Below the pieces are notes generated by a model, which worked only from the letters and a program-made list of their open reading frames with translations, was not told the origin of the DNA and ran no database searches. Positions 26,817-35,490 of a DNA stretch of 64,000 nt are shown here, piece after piece. Made by a program: the position numbers and the translations under genes. Positions within the stretch are counted from its first letter, which is position 1, and each line of letters starts with the position of its first letter. The stretch covers positions 24,111-88,110 of the forward strand of contig JAWSVC010000005.1 in assembly GCA_033852075.1 (NCBI GenBank), in the 5' to 3' direction. The DNA comes from QZLE01 sp033852075 (lineage in GTDB: Bacteria > Pseudomonadota > Gammaproteobacteria > QZLD01).

Positions 26817-28123
26817 ATTTTTGCGTAGAAAAATCCATCCATTCCATTGTCATTAGGCAGGATCTGCCTACCGTATTCTTGTGGTTTACCCCAGGTTACA
26901 TCAATTGGGATATGTTGAGCGCCATGTTTAGTTTTTAGCCACTGTTTTATAAGCATACTATTTTCTTGCTTTAAAACCGAGCAGGTTGCATAAATTAATA
27001 TTCCGTTGTTGGCAAGAAGCTCCCACATAGAGTCTAGCAGTTTAAGTTGCTGTTGATGTAACTGTTCGATTTCTTTGGAGGTTCGCAGTACTTTTATATC
27101 CGGATGTCTTCTGATAACTCCGGTGCCAGAGCATGGAGAATCTAGTAAAATTCGATCAAATTTCCTGCCGTCCCACCACTCTTTGGTTGCTGTAGCATCT
27201 GCGGTTATCACTTGCGCTGCAAGACCAAGTCGTTCCATATTATCTTCGATCATATCGGCACGATTTGGTTCCAGTTCAATTGCTACCAGATCAACATCAT
27301 AATGTTCGAGGATATGACATGTTTTTCCACCAGGGGCGGCACAACAATCTAAGATATGCATATTGGGTTTGATATCCAGAAGATCCATAGCTAGTTGCGC
27401 TGCACCATCCTGAACTGATACCAGCCCATCTTCAAAACCAGGAAGGGAAGATACGACCACAGCTTTTTTTAGTACCAGGGCATCTGAAGAAACTGGGTGG
27501 ATATCAAATTCAATTTGAGCTTCTTTAAGTAGTAGTTTGTATTCTTCGAGATTGGTTTGGCGCTGATTTATTCGAATTACCATAGGAGCGCGTTGGTTGG
27601 AAGCATCAATAATATCCTTCCATTCTTGCGGCCAGTCTTTTTGGCAGGTTTCAATCAGCCATTGTGGAAAGTTATACCTTGATTCAGGCGAGTTATTCGC
27701 CTTGGATACCATTTTTGATGTATTACGTAATAAGTTACGTAGTGATGCGTTAATAAGTCCAGTGGCCCAATTTTTTTTGAGAATCTTGGTTGCCTGTACC
27801 GTTTCCGATACCGCAGCATGATCTGCTGTGCGCATCTGTAGAATCTGATAGCAGCCGATCAGAAGCAGGGCGTGAATATCGTAGTCTTTATTGCGTAACG
27901 GTTTTTTTAGAAGCTGTGTCGCAACGTTTTCCAGTTGGTAATAATGGCGCATAACCCCGAAGCAAAGCTCTTTGGTAAAGGCTTTATCTGCTGGAGAAAG
28001 TGTCTGCATATCATCGCTGTTAAACAATGTGGATAGTGATCCATGATTGTTAAGGAGTTGCGCAATGATCTTAGCAGCAACCACTCTGGAGTTTGCTGTA
28101 TTTTTAGGGGTTGTAGCATTCAT
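26798..28123 (-). CDS. rsmB: 16S rRNA m5C967 methyltransferase
   Basis: A 441-residue SAM-dependent enzyme that methylates C967 of 16S rRNA. An N-terminal NusB-like helical domain (about residues 1-140) is followed by the Rossmann methyltransferase fold with motif I LDCCAAPGGKTCHILE, motif IV DSPCSGTGVIRRHPD and the catalytic-Cys motif VI YATCSVLKQEN. The family length is normal. It starts inside the end of fmt (4-bp ATGA overlap), giving the classical def-fmt-rsmB cluster of translation genes. Confidence 0.96.
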   Translation of the reverse strand: MNATTPKNTANSRVVAAKIIAQLLNNHGSLSTLFNSDDMQTLSPADKAFTKELCFGVMRHYYQLENVATQLLKKPLRNKDYDIHALLLIGCYQILQMRTADHAAVSETVQATKILKKNWATGLINASLRNLLRNTSKMVSKANNSPESRYNFPQWLIETCQKDWPQEWKDIIDASNQRAPMVIRINQRQTNLEEYKLLLKEAQIEFDIHPVSSDALVLKKAVVVSSLPGFEDGLVSVQDGAAQLAMDLLDIKPNMHILDCCAAPGGKTCHILEHYDVDLVAIELEPNRADMIEDNMERLGLAAQVITADATATKEWWDGRKFDRILLDSPCSGTGVIRRHPDIKVLRTSKEIEQLHQQQLKLLDSMWELLANNGILIYATCSVLKQENSMLIKQWLKTKHGAQHIPIDVTWGKPQEYGRQILPNDNGMDGFFYAKICKREQ

Positions 28124-29049
28124 CCGAGAATGGTTCCGGGATCAATGCTATGGGCATTAACAAATGCAGAAATATCAGTTTGTTTACCGCCAGGTAGTTG
28201 GATTCGAGTAACACATACACTACTTGAAGAGCTTCCAACCACTAGTCCGTTCTTGTTACAGCTGATCACTTCACCAGGTTTTGCGTTGGATGTTGTTTCT
28301 GATGTTGATGCATTCCATATGCGCATGGTATCACCGTTGAGAGAGGTATGTGCGACAGGCCACGGATTAAAGGCACGAATGGTATCGACAATTTTTTGTG
28401 CATCCTGAGACCAGTTAATTTGCGCATCTTTTTTATTCAGCTTGCTGGCATAGGTCGCTAAAGAGCTATTTTGAGGTTTTGGGACAAATCCTGGTTCGAT
28501 GATTTGATCCAGAGCTTTGATAATAGATTCGCCACCGATTTCTGCCAGTTTATCGTGTAGTGAACCGCCGGTGTCATCTGCGTTAATATCACATTCATCT
28601 ATGCGGATCATAGCCCCGGTATCTAAACCAGCATCCATTTGCATAATAGTGACCCCGGATTTTTTATCTCCAGCTTCTATTGCGCGTTGGATTGGTGCAG
28701 CGCCACGCCAGCGAGGAAGAATAGAGGCGTGGATATTCAGACATCCAAGCCTAGGGATATCTAATACCGCTTGAGGTAGGATCAACCCATAGGCGACAAC
28801 TACCATTATATCTGCCTCAAAGCTGCGTAATTTATCTTGAACTTCCTGATCTTTAAGTGATTCTGGCTGTAGAACCTCAATGTTATGCTCTAAAGCGTAT
28901 TTTTTTACCGGGCTTGGAGTTAGTTTTCTTCCTCTTCCGGCAGGACGATCTGGTTGAGTGTAAACAGCACAAATTTCGTGCTTTGAATTTATGAGCGTTT
29001 TGAGAGCAGCAACTGAAAAATCAGGCGTGCCAGCAAAAATTATTTTCAT
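28120..29049 (-). CDS. fmt: Methionyl-tRNA formyltransferase
   Basis: A 309-residue enzyme that formylates the initiator Met-tRNA using 10-formyltetrahydrofolate. The N-terminal MKIIFAGTPDFSVAAL, the catalytic CLNIHASILPRWRGAAPIQRAI (Asn-His, with Asp in GVTIMQMDAGLDTG) and the C-terminal OB-fold with KPGEVISCNKNGLVV are all present. It overlaps def and rsmB by 4 bp each. Confidence 0.97.
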   Translation of the reverse strand: MKIIFAGTPDFSVAALKTLINSKHEICAVYTQPDRPAGRGRKLTPSPVKKYALEHNIEVLQPESLKDQEVQDKLRSFEADIMVVVAYGLILPQAVLDIPRLGCLNIHASILPRWRGAAPIQRAIEAGDKKSGVTIMQMDAGLDTGAMIRIDECDINADDTGGSLHDKLAEIGGESIIKALDQIIEPGFVPKPQNSSLATYASKLNKKDAQINWSQDAQKIVDTIRAFNPWPVAHTSLNGDTMRIWNASTSETTSNAKPGEVISCNKNGLVVGSSSSSVCVTRIQLPGGKQTDISAFVNAHSIDPGTILG

Positions 29050-29543
29050 CTTTTTGCCTTTTTTAATTTTTCCAGCTTTTTTCTTACCATTTGTCTTTTT
29101 AGTGGTGACAAGTAATCAATAAATAATTTTCCATTTAAGTGATCTATTTCATGCTGAATACAGACGGCTAATAGATCTTCGCAATCCATTTGGAACTCTT
29201 TGCCGTCACGATCTAATGCCTTTACCGTAACATTTGCTGGGCGATGAATTACAGCAGAGTATTCTGGAACAGATAAACACCCTTCTTCCATCTCTTCTTC
29301 ACCACTGGAAGCGATAATTTCCGGATTTATAAAAAACATAGGGGAATTTTTTTCATCAGAAATATCAATTACCACAACTCGCTTATGTACATTAACCTGT
29401 GGCGCGGCCAGACCAATACCTGGAGCCTCATACATAATTTCCAGCATTTCATCCATTAAATTACGGATGCTGTCATTTACCTCAGTTACAGTTTTTGATT
29501 TCTCTTTTAAACGAGGGTCTGGGTAAGTTAATATATCAAGCAT
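29046..29543 (-). CDS. def: Peptide deformylase
   Basis: A 165-residue metalloenzyme that removes the formyl group from nascent proteins. All three family motifs are present: GIGLAAPQ, EEGCLSVP (metal-ligand Cys) and QHEIDHLNG (two metal-ligand His and the catalytic Glu). It starts MLDILTYPDPRL as usual. It is the first gene of a seven-gene leftward run reaching ntrX and the 106-residue protein, so its upstream gap should hold the main promoter. Confidence 0.97.
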   Translation of the reverse strand: MLDILTYPDPRLKEKSKTVTEVNDSIRNLMDEMLEIMYEAPGIGLAAPQVNVHKRVVVIDISDEKNSPMFFINPEIIASSGEEEMEEGCLSVPEYSAVIHRPANVTVKALDRDGKEFQMDCEDLLAVCIQHEIDHLNGKLFIDYLSPLKRQMVRKKLEKLKKAKR

Positions 29544-29971
29544 TAGAGTCTCTTTTTATGTTTTTCATAAATATAAAATATGATTATATGTACGTAAAAT
29601 TCCATCACAATTATATATGACAATAATTATGCGGGAAATTTAATAAAAACCGTATCGGTCTGTAATGAAGCCATATATTATTATATAGGATCGGTTGTTG
29701 ATAGCTAAATTTCTTGATTTTTTGCCAATAATTGAAGAAAAATCAAGAAAATTTCTAAGAAAAGGCTGACACATGGATATTTATTGATAAACTATTTAAT
29801 AGTACTCCCCAAAAAGGATTGCGATAAGGAACTGTAAATATTATCCATCATCGTTGTGGAATTAAGGTTCTGCTTATCATTTATGGTCTTATTTTACTTA
29901 TAGGCCTATAATCCTTTTGGTTGATCCCGTTGGATAAGTGATAGCGACACAAAAATAACTAAGGAAGGCAT
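29544..29971. other. 428-bp divergent promoter region with a long inverted repeat
   Basis: This is the gap between def (leftward) and the LysM gene (rightward), and no gene is seen. It contains an A/T inverted repeat, AAATTTCTTGATTTTT (from 29707) against a near-exact inverse ending at 29754, about 15 bp per arm with one bulge and a spacer of about 15 bases. There is no T tract after either arm, so a regulatory hairpin or operator is more likely than a terminator. Confidence 0.5.
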
Positions 29972-31000
29972 ATGATTAAAAAGACTATAGCCGCTGCATT
30001 AATAACATTACTGGTTAGCTTTCCCGTATGGGCGCAAGACGTTGAGCTTAAACCAGACCATCCAAAAACTTATGTTGTAGTGAAGGGAGATACCCTTTGG
30101 GATATCTCAAGCACCTTTCTACGTGATCCGTGGTTGTGGCCAGAAATTTGGCACGTAAATACTCAGATCGAAAATCCGCATTTAATTTTTCCTGGCGACC
30201 TTCTGACTTTGGTTTACATAGATGGTAAGCCAAGATTGCAATTAACCAGAGGTGGCGATGGTAAGCTTTCTCCGCGTATCAGAGAAGTTCCTTTGGATCA
30301 GGCAATTCCTGCTATTCCGCTAGATGCAATTCAACAATTCTTATCGCGTCCACGAGCTGTTGATAAAGGGGTTTTAGAGACCGCACCTTATGTCGTAGCT
30401 ATTGAAGAAAAGAAAGTAATGGCTGGTTCTGGAGATAAGGTTTACGTGCGTAAACTGCCGGACTCAAGTCTTAAAGGGCAGGTGGTTTTCAGAAAAGGTG
30501 ATCCATATATTGATCCGGATACCAAAGAAGTTCTTGGTTATGAAGCTATATATGTTGGTGATTCAACAGTTGTAGCTCATGCCGATCCAGCAACCGTTTT
30601 GATTAATTCTACAGAGATTGAATGCCTTGCCGGTGACAGATTGCTTCCTTCTGAAGAGCGTGTATTGGCCACCAATTATGTGCCTCGTGCTCCAGATAGA
30701 CAAGTTGAAGGCAGGATTATCTCTGTTTACAAAGGTGTGCGCGTCATTGGCCAATTTAATATCGTTGCTATAAACCTTGGTGAAGATGATGGAATGAAAG
30801 AAGGCACTGTACTTGCTGTTTACCGTAAAGGCGAAACTGTTAAAGATAAGTTCAGTGGTGAATGGAATGAAAAGGTTCAATTACCAGATGTTAGAGCTGG
30901 TGAGTTGATGGTGTTCAGAACATTTAAAGAGATGAGTTTTGGCCTTATTATGAGAGCAGAAAGGGATATGGCAGTATTGGATATAGTTAAGAACCCATAG
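29972..31000 (+). CDS. Exported LysM peptidoglycan-binding protein
   Basis: A 342-residue protein with a signal peptide (residues 1-22, ending PVWAQD) and one LysM domain at about residues 34-80 (YVVVKGDTLWDISSTFLRDPWLWPEIW...FPGDLLTLVYIDG) that binds glycan strands. The remaining 250 residues form a beta-rich region found with LysM in gammaproteobacterial proteins encoded just ahead of dprA, exactly as here. The periplasmic function is unknown. AAGGAAGGC precedes the start. It has its own terminator before dprA. Confidence 0.88.
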   Translation: MIKKTIAAALITLLVSFPVWAQDVELKPDHPKTYVVVKGDTLWDISSTFLRDPWLWPEIWHVNTQIENPHLIFPGDLLTLVYIDGKPRLQLTRGGDGKLSPRIREVPLDQAIPAIPLDAIQQFLSRPRAVDKGVLETAPYVVAIEEKKVMAGSGDKVYVRKLPDSSLKGQVVFRKGDPYIDPDTKEVLGYEAIYVGDSTVVAHADPATVLINSTEIECLAGDRLLPSEERVLATNYVPRAPDRQVEGRIISVYKGVRVIGQFNIVAINLGEDDGMKEGTVLAVYRKGETVKDKFSGEWNEKVQLPDVRAGELMVFRTFKEMSFGLIMRAERDMAVLDIVKNP

Positions 31001-31026
31001 CCATCAATCTTAAAATAGTTATACTA

Positions 31027-31057
31027 AAGCCGGCAACATTGTTGCCGGCTTTTTTTA
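31027..31057 (+). terminator. Intrinsic terminator between the LysM gene and dprA
   Basis: AGCCGGCAAC (31028-31037) and GTTGCCGGCT (31041-31050) form a perfect 10-bp GC-rich stem with a 3-base loop, followed by seven T. It is one of the strongest terminators in the window. Confidence 0.93.
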
Positions 31058-31089
31058 AGCTACTTAGCTTGCTTATTCTGTGTTAAAAA

Positions 31090-32202
31090 ATGGGGAAAAA
31101 CTTGAATAAAACAAACTTAGAAAAGCTAAAAGCATATCTTTTTTTGAGTAGGGTGCCGGGAATTGGTGCGCGGCGTCTCGGAGTGCTTTATGACTTTTAT
31201 GAAGACGTTACCAATATTATAGAGGCGCCACGAGCCGAATTATTGCAGGTTGGTATTCCGGAAAAGATAGTAAATCAGATTAAAAAACCTAAATGGGATG
31301 AGGTTGAAAAAGATCTTGAGTGGCTTGAAGGAGAAAATAATCACGTAGTTACCTTTGATGATGAAGAATATCCATTGATGTTAAGGGAAGAGGTGTCTGC
31401 TCCTCCAGTCCTTTATGTATGTGGTGACATACGATTATTTAATCAGCGTCAAATAGCTATGGTGGGCAGTCGGAATGCTTCTGCTTATGGTAAGCAGGTT
31501 GCATATGATTTTGCGGCAGATTTTTCTCATAGTAAGATAATAGTAACAAGCGGTTTAGCGCTTGGGATTGACGCTTCAAGCCATAAAGGAGCATTAACCG
31601 GAGAGGCCGGGACCATAGCAGTAACAGCTACTGGTTTAGATAGGGTTTATCCTGCAAGGCATAAGGAATTAGCACACCAGATAGCCGAAAATGGTGCCTT
31701 GGTTTCAGAGTTTCCATTAGGTACCCCGCCAAAGACGGAAAATTTCCCACGTAGAAATCGAATAATTAGTGGAATGGCTGCAGCAACCCTTGTAGTTGAG
31801 GCAGCTAAAAAAAGCGGTTCTCTAATTACCGCACGCTATGCTATGGAGCAGGGCAGAGAGGTTTTTGCAATTCCTGGATCAATAAATAATCCTTTATCAA
31901 AAGGATGTCATGAACTTATCAAGAATGGGGCTAAGTTGGTTGAAACAGCTGATGACATAATCAGTGAGATTGGATCATTATTTTTAGTAACAGATAAAAA
32001 AAGTATAAAAAAACCAGAGTCGAAATTAGATCATGAATACAATGATTTACTGGAACAAATAGGCTATGAACCAACTTCTGTGGATCTTTTAGTAGAAAAA
32101 ACAGGATTGACTCCTGATGTTATTTGTTCCATGCTGCTAATATTAGAGATGGATGGACTTGTAGAGTCCGGAGCTGGTGGTATATATAACAGGATTAGGT
32201 AA
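31090..32202 (+). CDS. dprA: DNA-processing protein DprA (Smf)
   Basis: A 370-residue protein that binds incoming single-stranded DNA and loads RecA during natural transformation. The N-terminal helix-hairpin-helix-like region (LSRVPGIGARRLGVLYD) precedes the extended Rossmann fold, with MVGSRNASAYGKQVA, VTSGLALGIDASSHKGAL, TGLDRVYPARHKEL and AATLVVEAAKKSGSLITARYA. The C-terminal winged-helix domain (YNDLLEQIGYEPTSVDLLVEKTGLTPDVICSMLLILEMDGLVE) is complete. comM, another transformation gene, is only a fragment in this window. Confidence 0.96.
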   Translation: MGKNLNKTNLEKLKAYLFLSRVPGIGARRLGVLYDFYEDVTNIIEAPRAELLQVGIPEKIVNQIKKPKWDEVEKDLEWLEGENNHVVTFDDEEYPLMLREEVSAPPVLYVCGDIRLFNQRQIAMVGSRNASAYGKQVAYDFAADFSHSKIIVTSGLALGIDASSHKGALTGEAGTIAVTATGLDRVYPARHKELAHQIAENGALVSEFPLGTPPKTENFPRRNRIISGMAAATLVVEAAKKSGSLITARYAMEQGREVFAIPGSINNPLSKGCHELIKNGAKLVETADDIISEIGSLFLVTDKKSIKKPESKLDHEYNDLLEQIGYEPTSVDLLVEKTGLTPDVICSMLLILEMDGLVESGAGGIYNRIR

Positions 32203-32211
32203 GATCTGGTT

Positions 32212-32667
32212 ATGAAGCAAGATATGATAGAGATGTTGGTTTATCTATGTGAAAATGGCTTCACAAATGCGATCGAATGCGCAGATGATGTAGTTGAACC
32301 AGAAAGAGCCGAACCTGACGAGTATGAACTATCAGCGCCGCCGTATCCTGATGGCAGTGAAAAGAAGATATTTAAAATATTGGCTGATCAGCCAGATTCC
32401 CAACGAGTATTTACAGGTGATGAGCTGGAACATATTAGTCCAGAGGTGCGAAGCTATATCCTATTGCTAAGTAATATCGGTGTGTTAGATCATGAACAGC
32501 GAGAAATGGTGATAGAGTATCTTATGGAAGTTAATGATCCTCTTCCAAATTTAGATGATCTTAAGTGGGCGGTTATTATGTCTTTATGTTATGAGCCGAT
32601 GAAAGAGGCGCTGGATTCACTTCCAGAGACAGCTTTCGTAGGCGACCTGTCCGAAGTTTGGCACTAA
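32212..32667 (+). CDS. smg: Smg family protein (DUF494)
   Basis: A 151-residue acidic cytosolic protein of unknown function. The start MKQDMIEMLVYLCENGF and the end LPNLDDLKWAVIMSLCYEPMKEALDSLPETAFVGDLSEVWH are the conserved parts of Smg. The gene follows dprA by 9 bp, the standard gammaproteobacterial arrangement. Confidence 0.93.
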   Translation: MKQDMIEMLVYLCENGFTNAIECADDVVEPERAEPDEYELSAPPYPDGSEKKIFKILADQPDSQRVFTGDELEHISPEVRSYILLLSNIGVLDHEQREMVIEYLMEVNDPLPNLDDLKWAVIMSLCYEPMKEALDSLPETAFVGDLSEVWH

Positions 32668-32676
32668 AATTTTGGT

Positions 32677-32815
32677 ATATTTCTCCAATATCTTTGTTGC
32701 AATTCGTTAAAAAATGAGTCGCCTACAAATTAGTAGGCTCAACATCTTTTTACCGAATTGCGCCGCGATCTTGGAAAAATACTCACAATATTAAAATTTC
32801 TGCATACATGACGTT
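32677..32815. repeat. Long-hairpin intergenic repeat, copy 2
   Basis: The most regular copy. Inner stem GCCTAC (32721-32726) / GTAGGC (32733-32738), middle stem TTAAAAAATGAG with CTCAACATCTTTTTA, and outer stem GCAATTCG (32699-32706) / CGAATTGC (32754-32761) nest into one hairpin. The flanking CCAATATCT and GCGCCGCGATCT correspond to copy 1. It occupies the gap after smg. Confidence 0.85.
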
Positions 32816-32913
32816 TTTAATAATTTCGTAGTTATTAGAAAATATCTAAAAATTACGAACTCTCTTTTTAGAAAAATCTATATAATTATTTCTTAGAAAG
32901 TTACAATCTCTCT

Positions 32914-33420
32914 ATGAATACTTCCCCTGAAAAATGTCCCCGTTGTGGATCAAACTTGGTTAAGCGTAGTGGAAAGTTTGGTGATTTCTTTGCCTGCTCG
33001 GCTTATCCCAAGTGCAACTACACGGTAACGGCAGAGCCAAAACCGCAACAAGATATTGTGCATGGAAAGAGTTGCCCTGTGTGTGGTGGGAAGGTGGTTG
33101 TGAGAGATGGCGAACATGGCAGATTTTTTGGCTGTGATAATTTTCCAATTTGTAAGTGGTCTGCCTCTTCTCTCGCCCCCAAGGCCAAAGAGTTCGATTG
33201 CCCTCAGTGTTCAGTTGGGGTATTGAAGAAAAGATTAAGTAAGAAAGATAAAGAATTTTGGTCTTGTTCAAATTTTCCAAATTGCGATTATACTTTGCCT
33301 AAAGAACCTTTTGATCGTGCATGTCCTCATTGTGCATGGCCAGTAACCATGGAGAAGGTTACCAAACGTAAGGGTAGGGAGCAGGTGTGTCCCAAATGCA
33401 AGCGGACTTTCCCTTTGTAA
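32914..33420 (+). CDS. Topoisomerase-type zinc-ribbon protein
   Basis: A 168-residue protein made of four C4 zinc ribbons of the topoisomerase I C-terminal kind: CPRCGSNLVKRSGKFGDFFACSAYPKC, CPVCGGKVVVRDGEHGRFFGCDNFPIC, CPQCSVGVLKKRLSKKDKEFWSCSNFPNC and CPHCAWPVTMEKV...CPKCKRTF. There is no catalytic topoisomerase domain, so it resembles the YrdD family encoded between smg and tsaC in gammaproteobacteria. DNA or RNA binding is likely; the precise role is unknown. Confidence 0.88.
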   Translation: MNTSPEKCPRCGSNLVKRSGKFGDFFACSAYPKCNYTVTAEPKPQQDIVHGKSCPVCGGKVVVRDGEHGRFFGCDNFPICKWSASSLAPKAKEFDCPQCSVGVLKKRLSKKDKEFWSCSNFPNCDYTLPKEPFDRACPHCAWPVTMEKVTKRKGREQVCPKCKRTFPL

Positions 33421-33486
33421 CTTATAAGTTGTTGTTTGGCTGTATCGGTTTTCTTTTAGTTGTTTAATAGCATTAAAGGAATAATA

Positions 33487-34053
33487 ATGAGTTCCCATAT
33501 CAAATGCGTAATTGCACGTAAGGCCTTGGAACAGGGTGGAGTGATTGCTTATCCGACTGAGGCTGTTTTTGGTCTTGGTTGTGATCCAATGGATCGTGAA
33601 GCGGTTTTTCGCATATTAGATCTTAAAGAACGTCATGTTAAACATGGTATGATTCTTATAGCATCAAGTATTAATCAGTTGGTTGATTATATCGAGCCAT
33701 TGAAAAACTTAGGTGAATTGCGAGCTAAAGAGATTAGAACCTCGTGGCCCGGCGGCAACACATGGATACTGCCATGTAAGCCAACGGTTCCATATTGGAT
33801 AACTGGCATTCATAGAACATTGGCAGTAAGGGTTACTGATCATCCGATTGCAGCGAAGATTTGTGAATACTATGGTGGACCTATAGTATCTACAAGTGCT
33901 AATGTGCATGGGCGTGAACCAACCCGTACAGTTTTCGAAACCTATAAGGTATTTGGTGACAGTGTTGATTATATTATGCCAGGGGTTGTTGATAAGAATA
34001 AAAGCCCGTCGGTAATTCGGGATGGACTCACTGGTAAGGTATTAAGAAACTAG
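33487..34053 (+). CDS. tsaC: Threonylcarbamoyl-AMP synthase TsaC/Sua5 type
   Basis: A 188-residue YrdC-domain enzyme that makes threonylcarbamoyl-AMP for the t6A37 modification of ANN-decoding tRNAs. Seen: GGVIAYPTEAVFGLGCDP, LDLKERHVKHGMILIAS, the SWPGGNTWILPC strand, AVRVTDHP and GGPIVSTSANVHGREPTRT. The length fits the short TsaC form without the Sua5 C-terminal domain. ATG 33487 is chosen over an upstream TTG because AAAGGA lies 7 bp before it. The 3' end overlaps the convergent ampE by 12 bp. Confidence 0.95.
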   Translation: MSSHIKCVIARKALEQGGVIAYPTEAVFGLGCDPMDREAVFRILDLKERHVKHGMILIASSINQLVDYIEPLKNLGELRAKEIRTSWPGGNTWILPCKPTVPYWITGIHRTLAVRVTDHPIAAKICEYYGGPIVSTSANVHGREPTRTVFETYKVFGDSVDYIMPGVVDKNKSPSVIRDGLTGKVLRN

Positions 34054-34923
34054 GTTGGTTAATGTTAATATTGCAATTACAGCCAGCCAAACCACAGTGG
34101 TTCTGGTAATAAGGTCGCGGGCATCTTTAACCTCTTCTACACCATACTCTTGTTTTTCAACTGATACATCCATCTTAAGGGCTCCTAATCCAGCAGCAAG
34201 AAGAATGTTGTGGTTGGAGTTTATCGATGCGTGAGGGATATGAAGCCATGCCTCAAAAGACTCTACAAAACTTCCAGCCATTGCAAATGTAATAGCCGTA
34301 AGGCGTGAGGGTATCCAGTCGATAATAAAAACCAATTTATCAATTAAAAGATTACAGTGATGGCCGGTAATGCAGTCATGGTTATTGTAATCACGTAAGA
34401 TTATGCAGCAGCGATAAGCAAATGCTCCAACAGGTCCTAGTGCCATAAACCAGAATAAGATTGCGAATACTTTTTCATTGGAACCAATAATTAAAGTTTT
34501 TACCACCTTTTCGGGTAAGGTTGTTGTGTCGGTCTTGTCATGAGATTCAGGGTTTTCAAATACAAGAGCATTGTAGGCTGCAGAATCGTAATCACCCTGT
34601 TCCCATGATTCTATAAAAGGTTCTAACATTCGATCAAAATTGCGTGATCCAAGGCAATAGATTAATACTGCAGCACCGAAGATAAAGGTTGGGATATGAT
34701 AGAAAACTCCTGAAAGCAGATATTGTATTATTCCGATCATGAAAATTGCTGGAATAAGTATAACTATGGTTTCAACGGTATCGTTTTCTTTTGGCGATAC
34801 CTTTTTTGTAAGAGTTATTGCCCATTCAAAATATTTTAATAAATGGCTTGGATCAGAATAATAATCAACCGAAGCTACATGTTTACGAAACAAAAACGCA
34901 AGTACAATTTGTATGAGTTTCAT
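34042..34923 (-). CDS. ampE: AmpE-like inner-membrane protein
   Basis: A 293-residue polytopic membrane protein. It begins MKLIQIVLAFLFRKHV and has hydrophobic segments at about residues 47-65, 68-90, 157-180, 205-225 and at the C-terminus (TTVVWLAVIAILTLTNLV). AmpE is encoded directly after AmpD in gammaproteobacteria and is implicated in sensing or control linked to beta-lactamase induction and cell-wall recycling; its biochemical role is unsettled. It follows ampD by 15 bp. Confidence 0.85.
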   Translation of the reverse strand: MKLIQIVLAFLFRKHVASVDYYSDPSHLLKYFEWAITLTKKVSPKENDTVETIVILIPAIFMIGIIQYLLSGVFYHIPTFIFGAAVLIYCLGSRNFDRMLEPFIESWEQGDYDSAAYNALVFENPESHDKTDTTTLPEKVVKTLIIGSNEKVFAILFWFMALGPVGAFAYRCCIILRDYNNHDCITGHHCNLLIDKLVFIIDWIPSRLTAITFAMAGSFVESFEAWLHIPHASINSNHNILLAAGLGALKMDVSVEKQEYGVEEVKDARDLITRTTVVWLAVIAILTLTNLVS

Positions 34924-34938
34924 GAATAGCTTCCTTGT

Positions 34939-35490
34939 TTACCACTTTAAATTTTTTGTTAGTCTTTTCCAGTCGAAATATGGCCCCGGATCAGTTTTTC
35001 TGCCTGGAGCAATGTTGCTATGACCGGTTATATTGCCTTCCTTAATACAAGGATAGTGCGAAATCAGCAAATTGGTAATATTTATTAGTTTTTCGTATTG
35101 TTTTTCCGTAAATGGCTCAAAATCAGAGCCTTCGAGTTCAATACCTATGGAAAACTCATTGCAGCGTTCTTTGCCATTAAAGCACGACTGTCCAGCATGC
35201 CATGCAGATTCAGTGATTGGTACATACTGAATTATGGAGCCATCACGCCTGATTAATAGATGGGATGAAACCTCAAGGTGAGCAATTTCTTTAAAATATG
35301 GATGCGCATCCGGATCAAGACGATTACAGAAAAGATCGGTGATCCAATTGTCGCCATATTGTTGCGGTGGAAGGCTGATATTATGGATCACAATTAATTC
35401 AATTTTTGATCCTGTTGGGCGAGGGGAGTGGTTTGGGGATGGCTCATGAGCAATCCCCTCTATCCATCCGTTTTCAGGATCAAGCAACAT
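34939..35490 (-). CDS. ampD: 1,6-anhydro-N-acetylmuramyl-L-alanine amidase
   Basis: A 183-residue cytosolic zinc amidase that cleaves the stem peptide from anhydro-muropeptides during cell-wall recycling. Zinc ligands are recognisable in VIHNISLP, GHSNIAPG and KTDPGPYFDW. SAWHAGQSCFNGKERCNEFSIGIELEG is the family core. Upstream in-frame codons exist, but the ATG at 35490 is preferred: it overlaps the stop of the kinase gene by one base and gives the standard start MLLDPENGWIEG. No ampC or ampR is in the window. Confidence 0.94.
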   Translation of the reverse strand: MLLDPENGWIEGIAHEPSPNHSPRPTGSKIELIVIHNISLPPQQYGDNWITDLFCNRLDPDAHPYFKEIAHLEVSSHLLIRRDGSIIQYVPITESAWHAGQSCFNGKERCNEFSIGIELEGSDFEPFTEKQYEKLINITNLLISHYPCIKEGNITGHSNIAPGRKTDPGPYFDWKRLTKNLKW

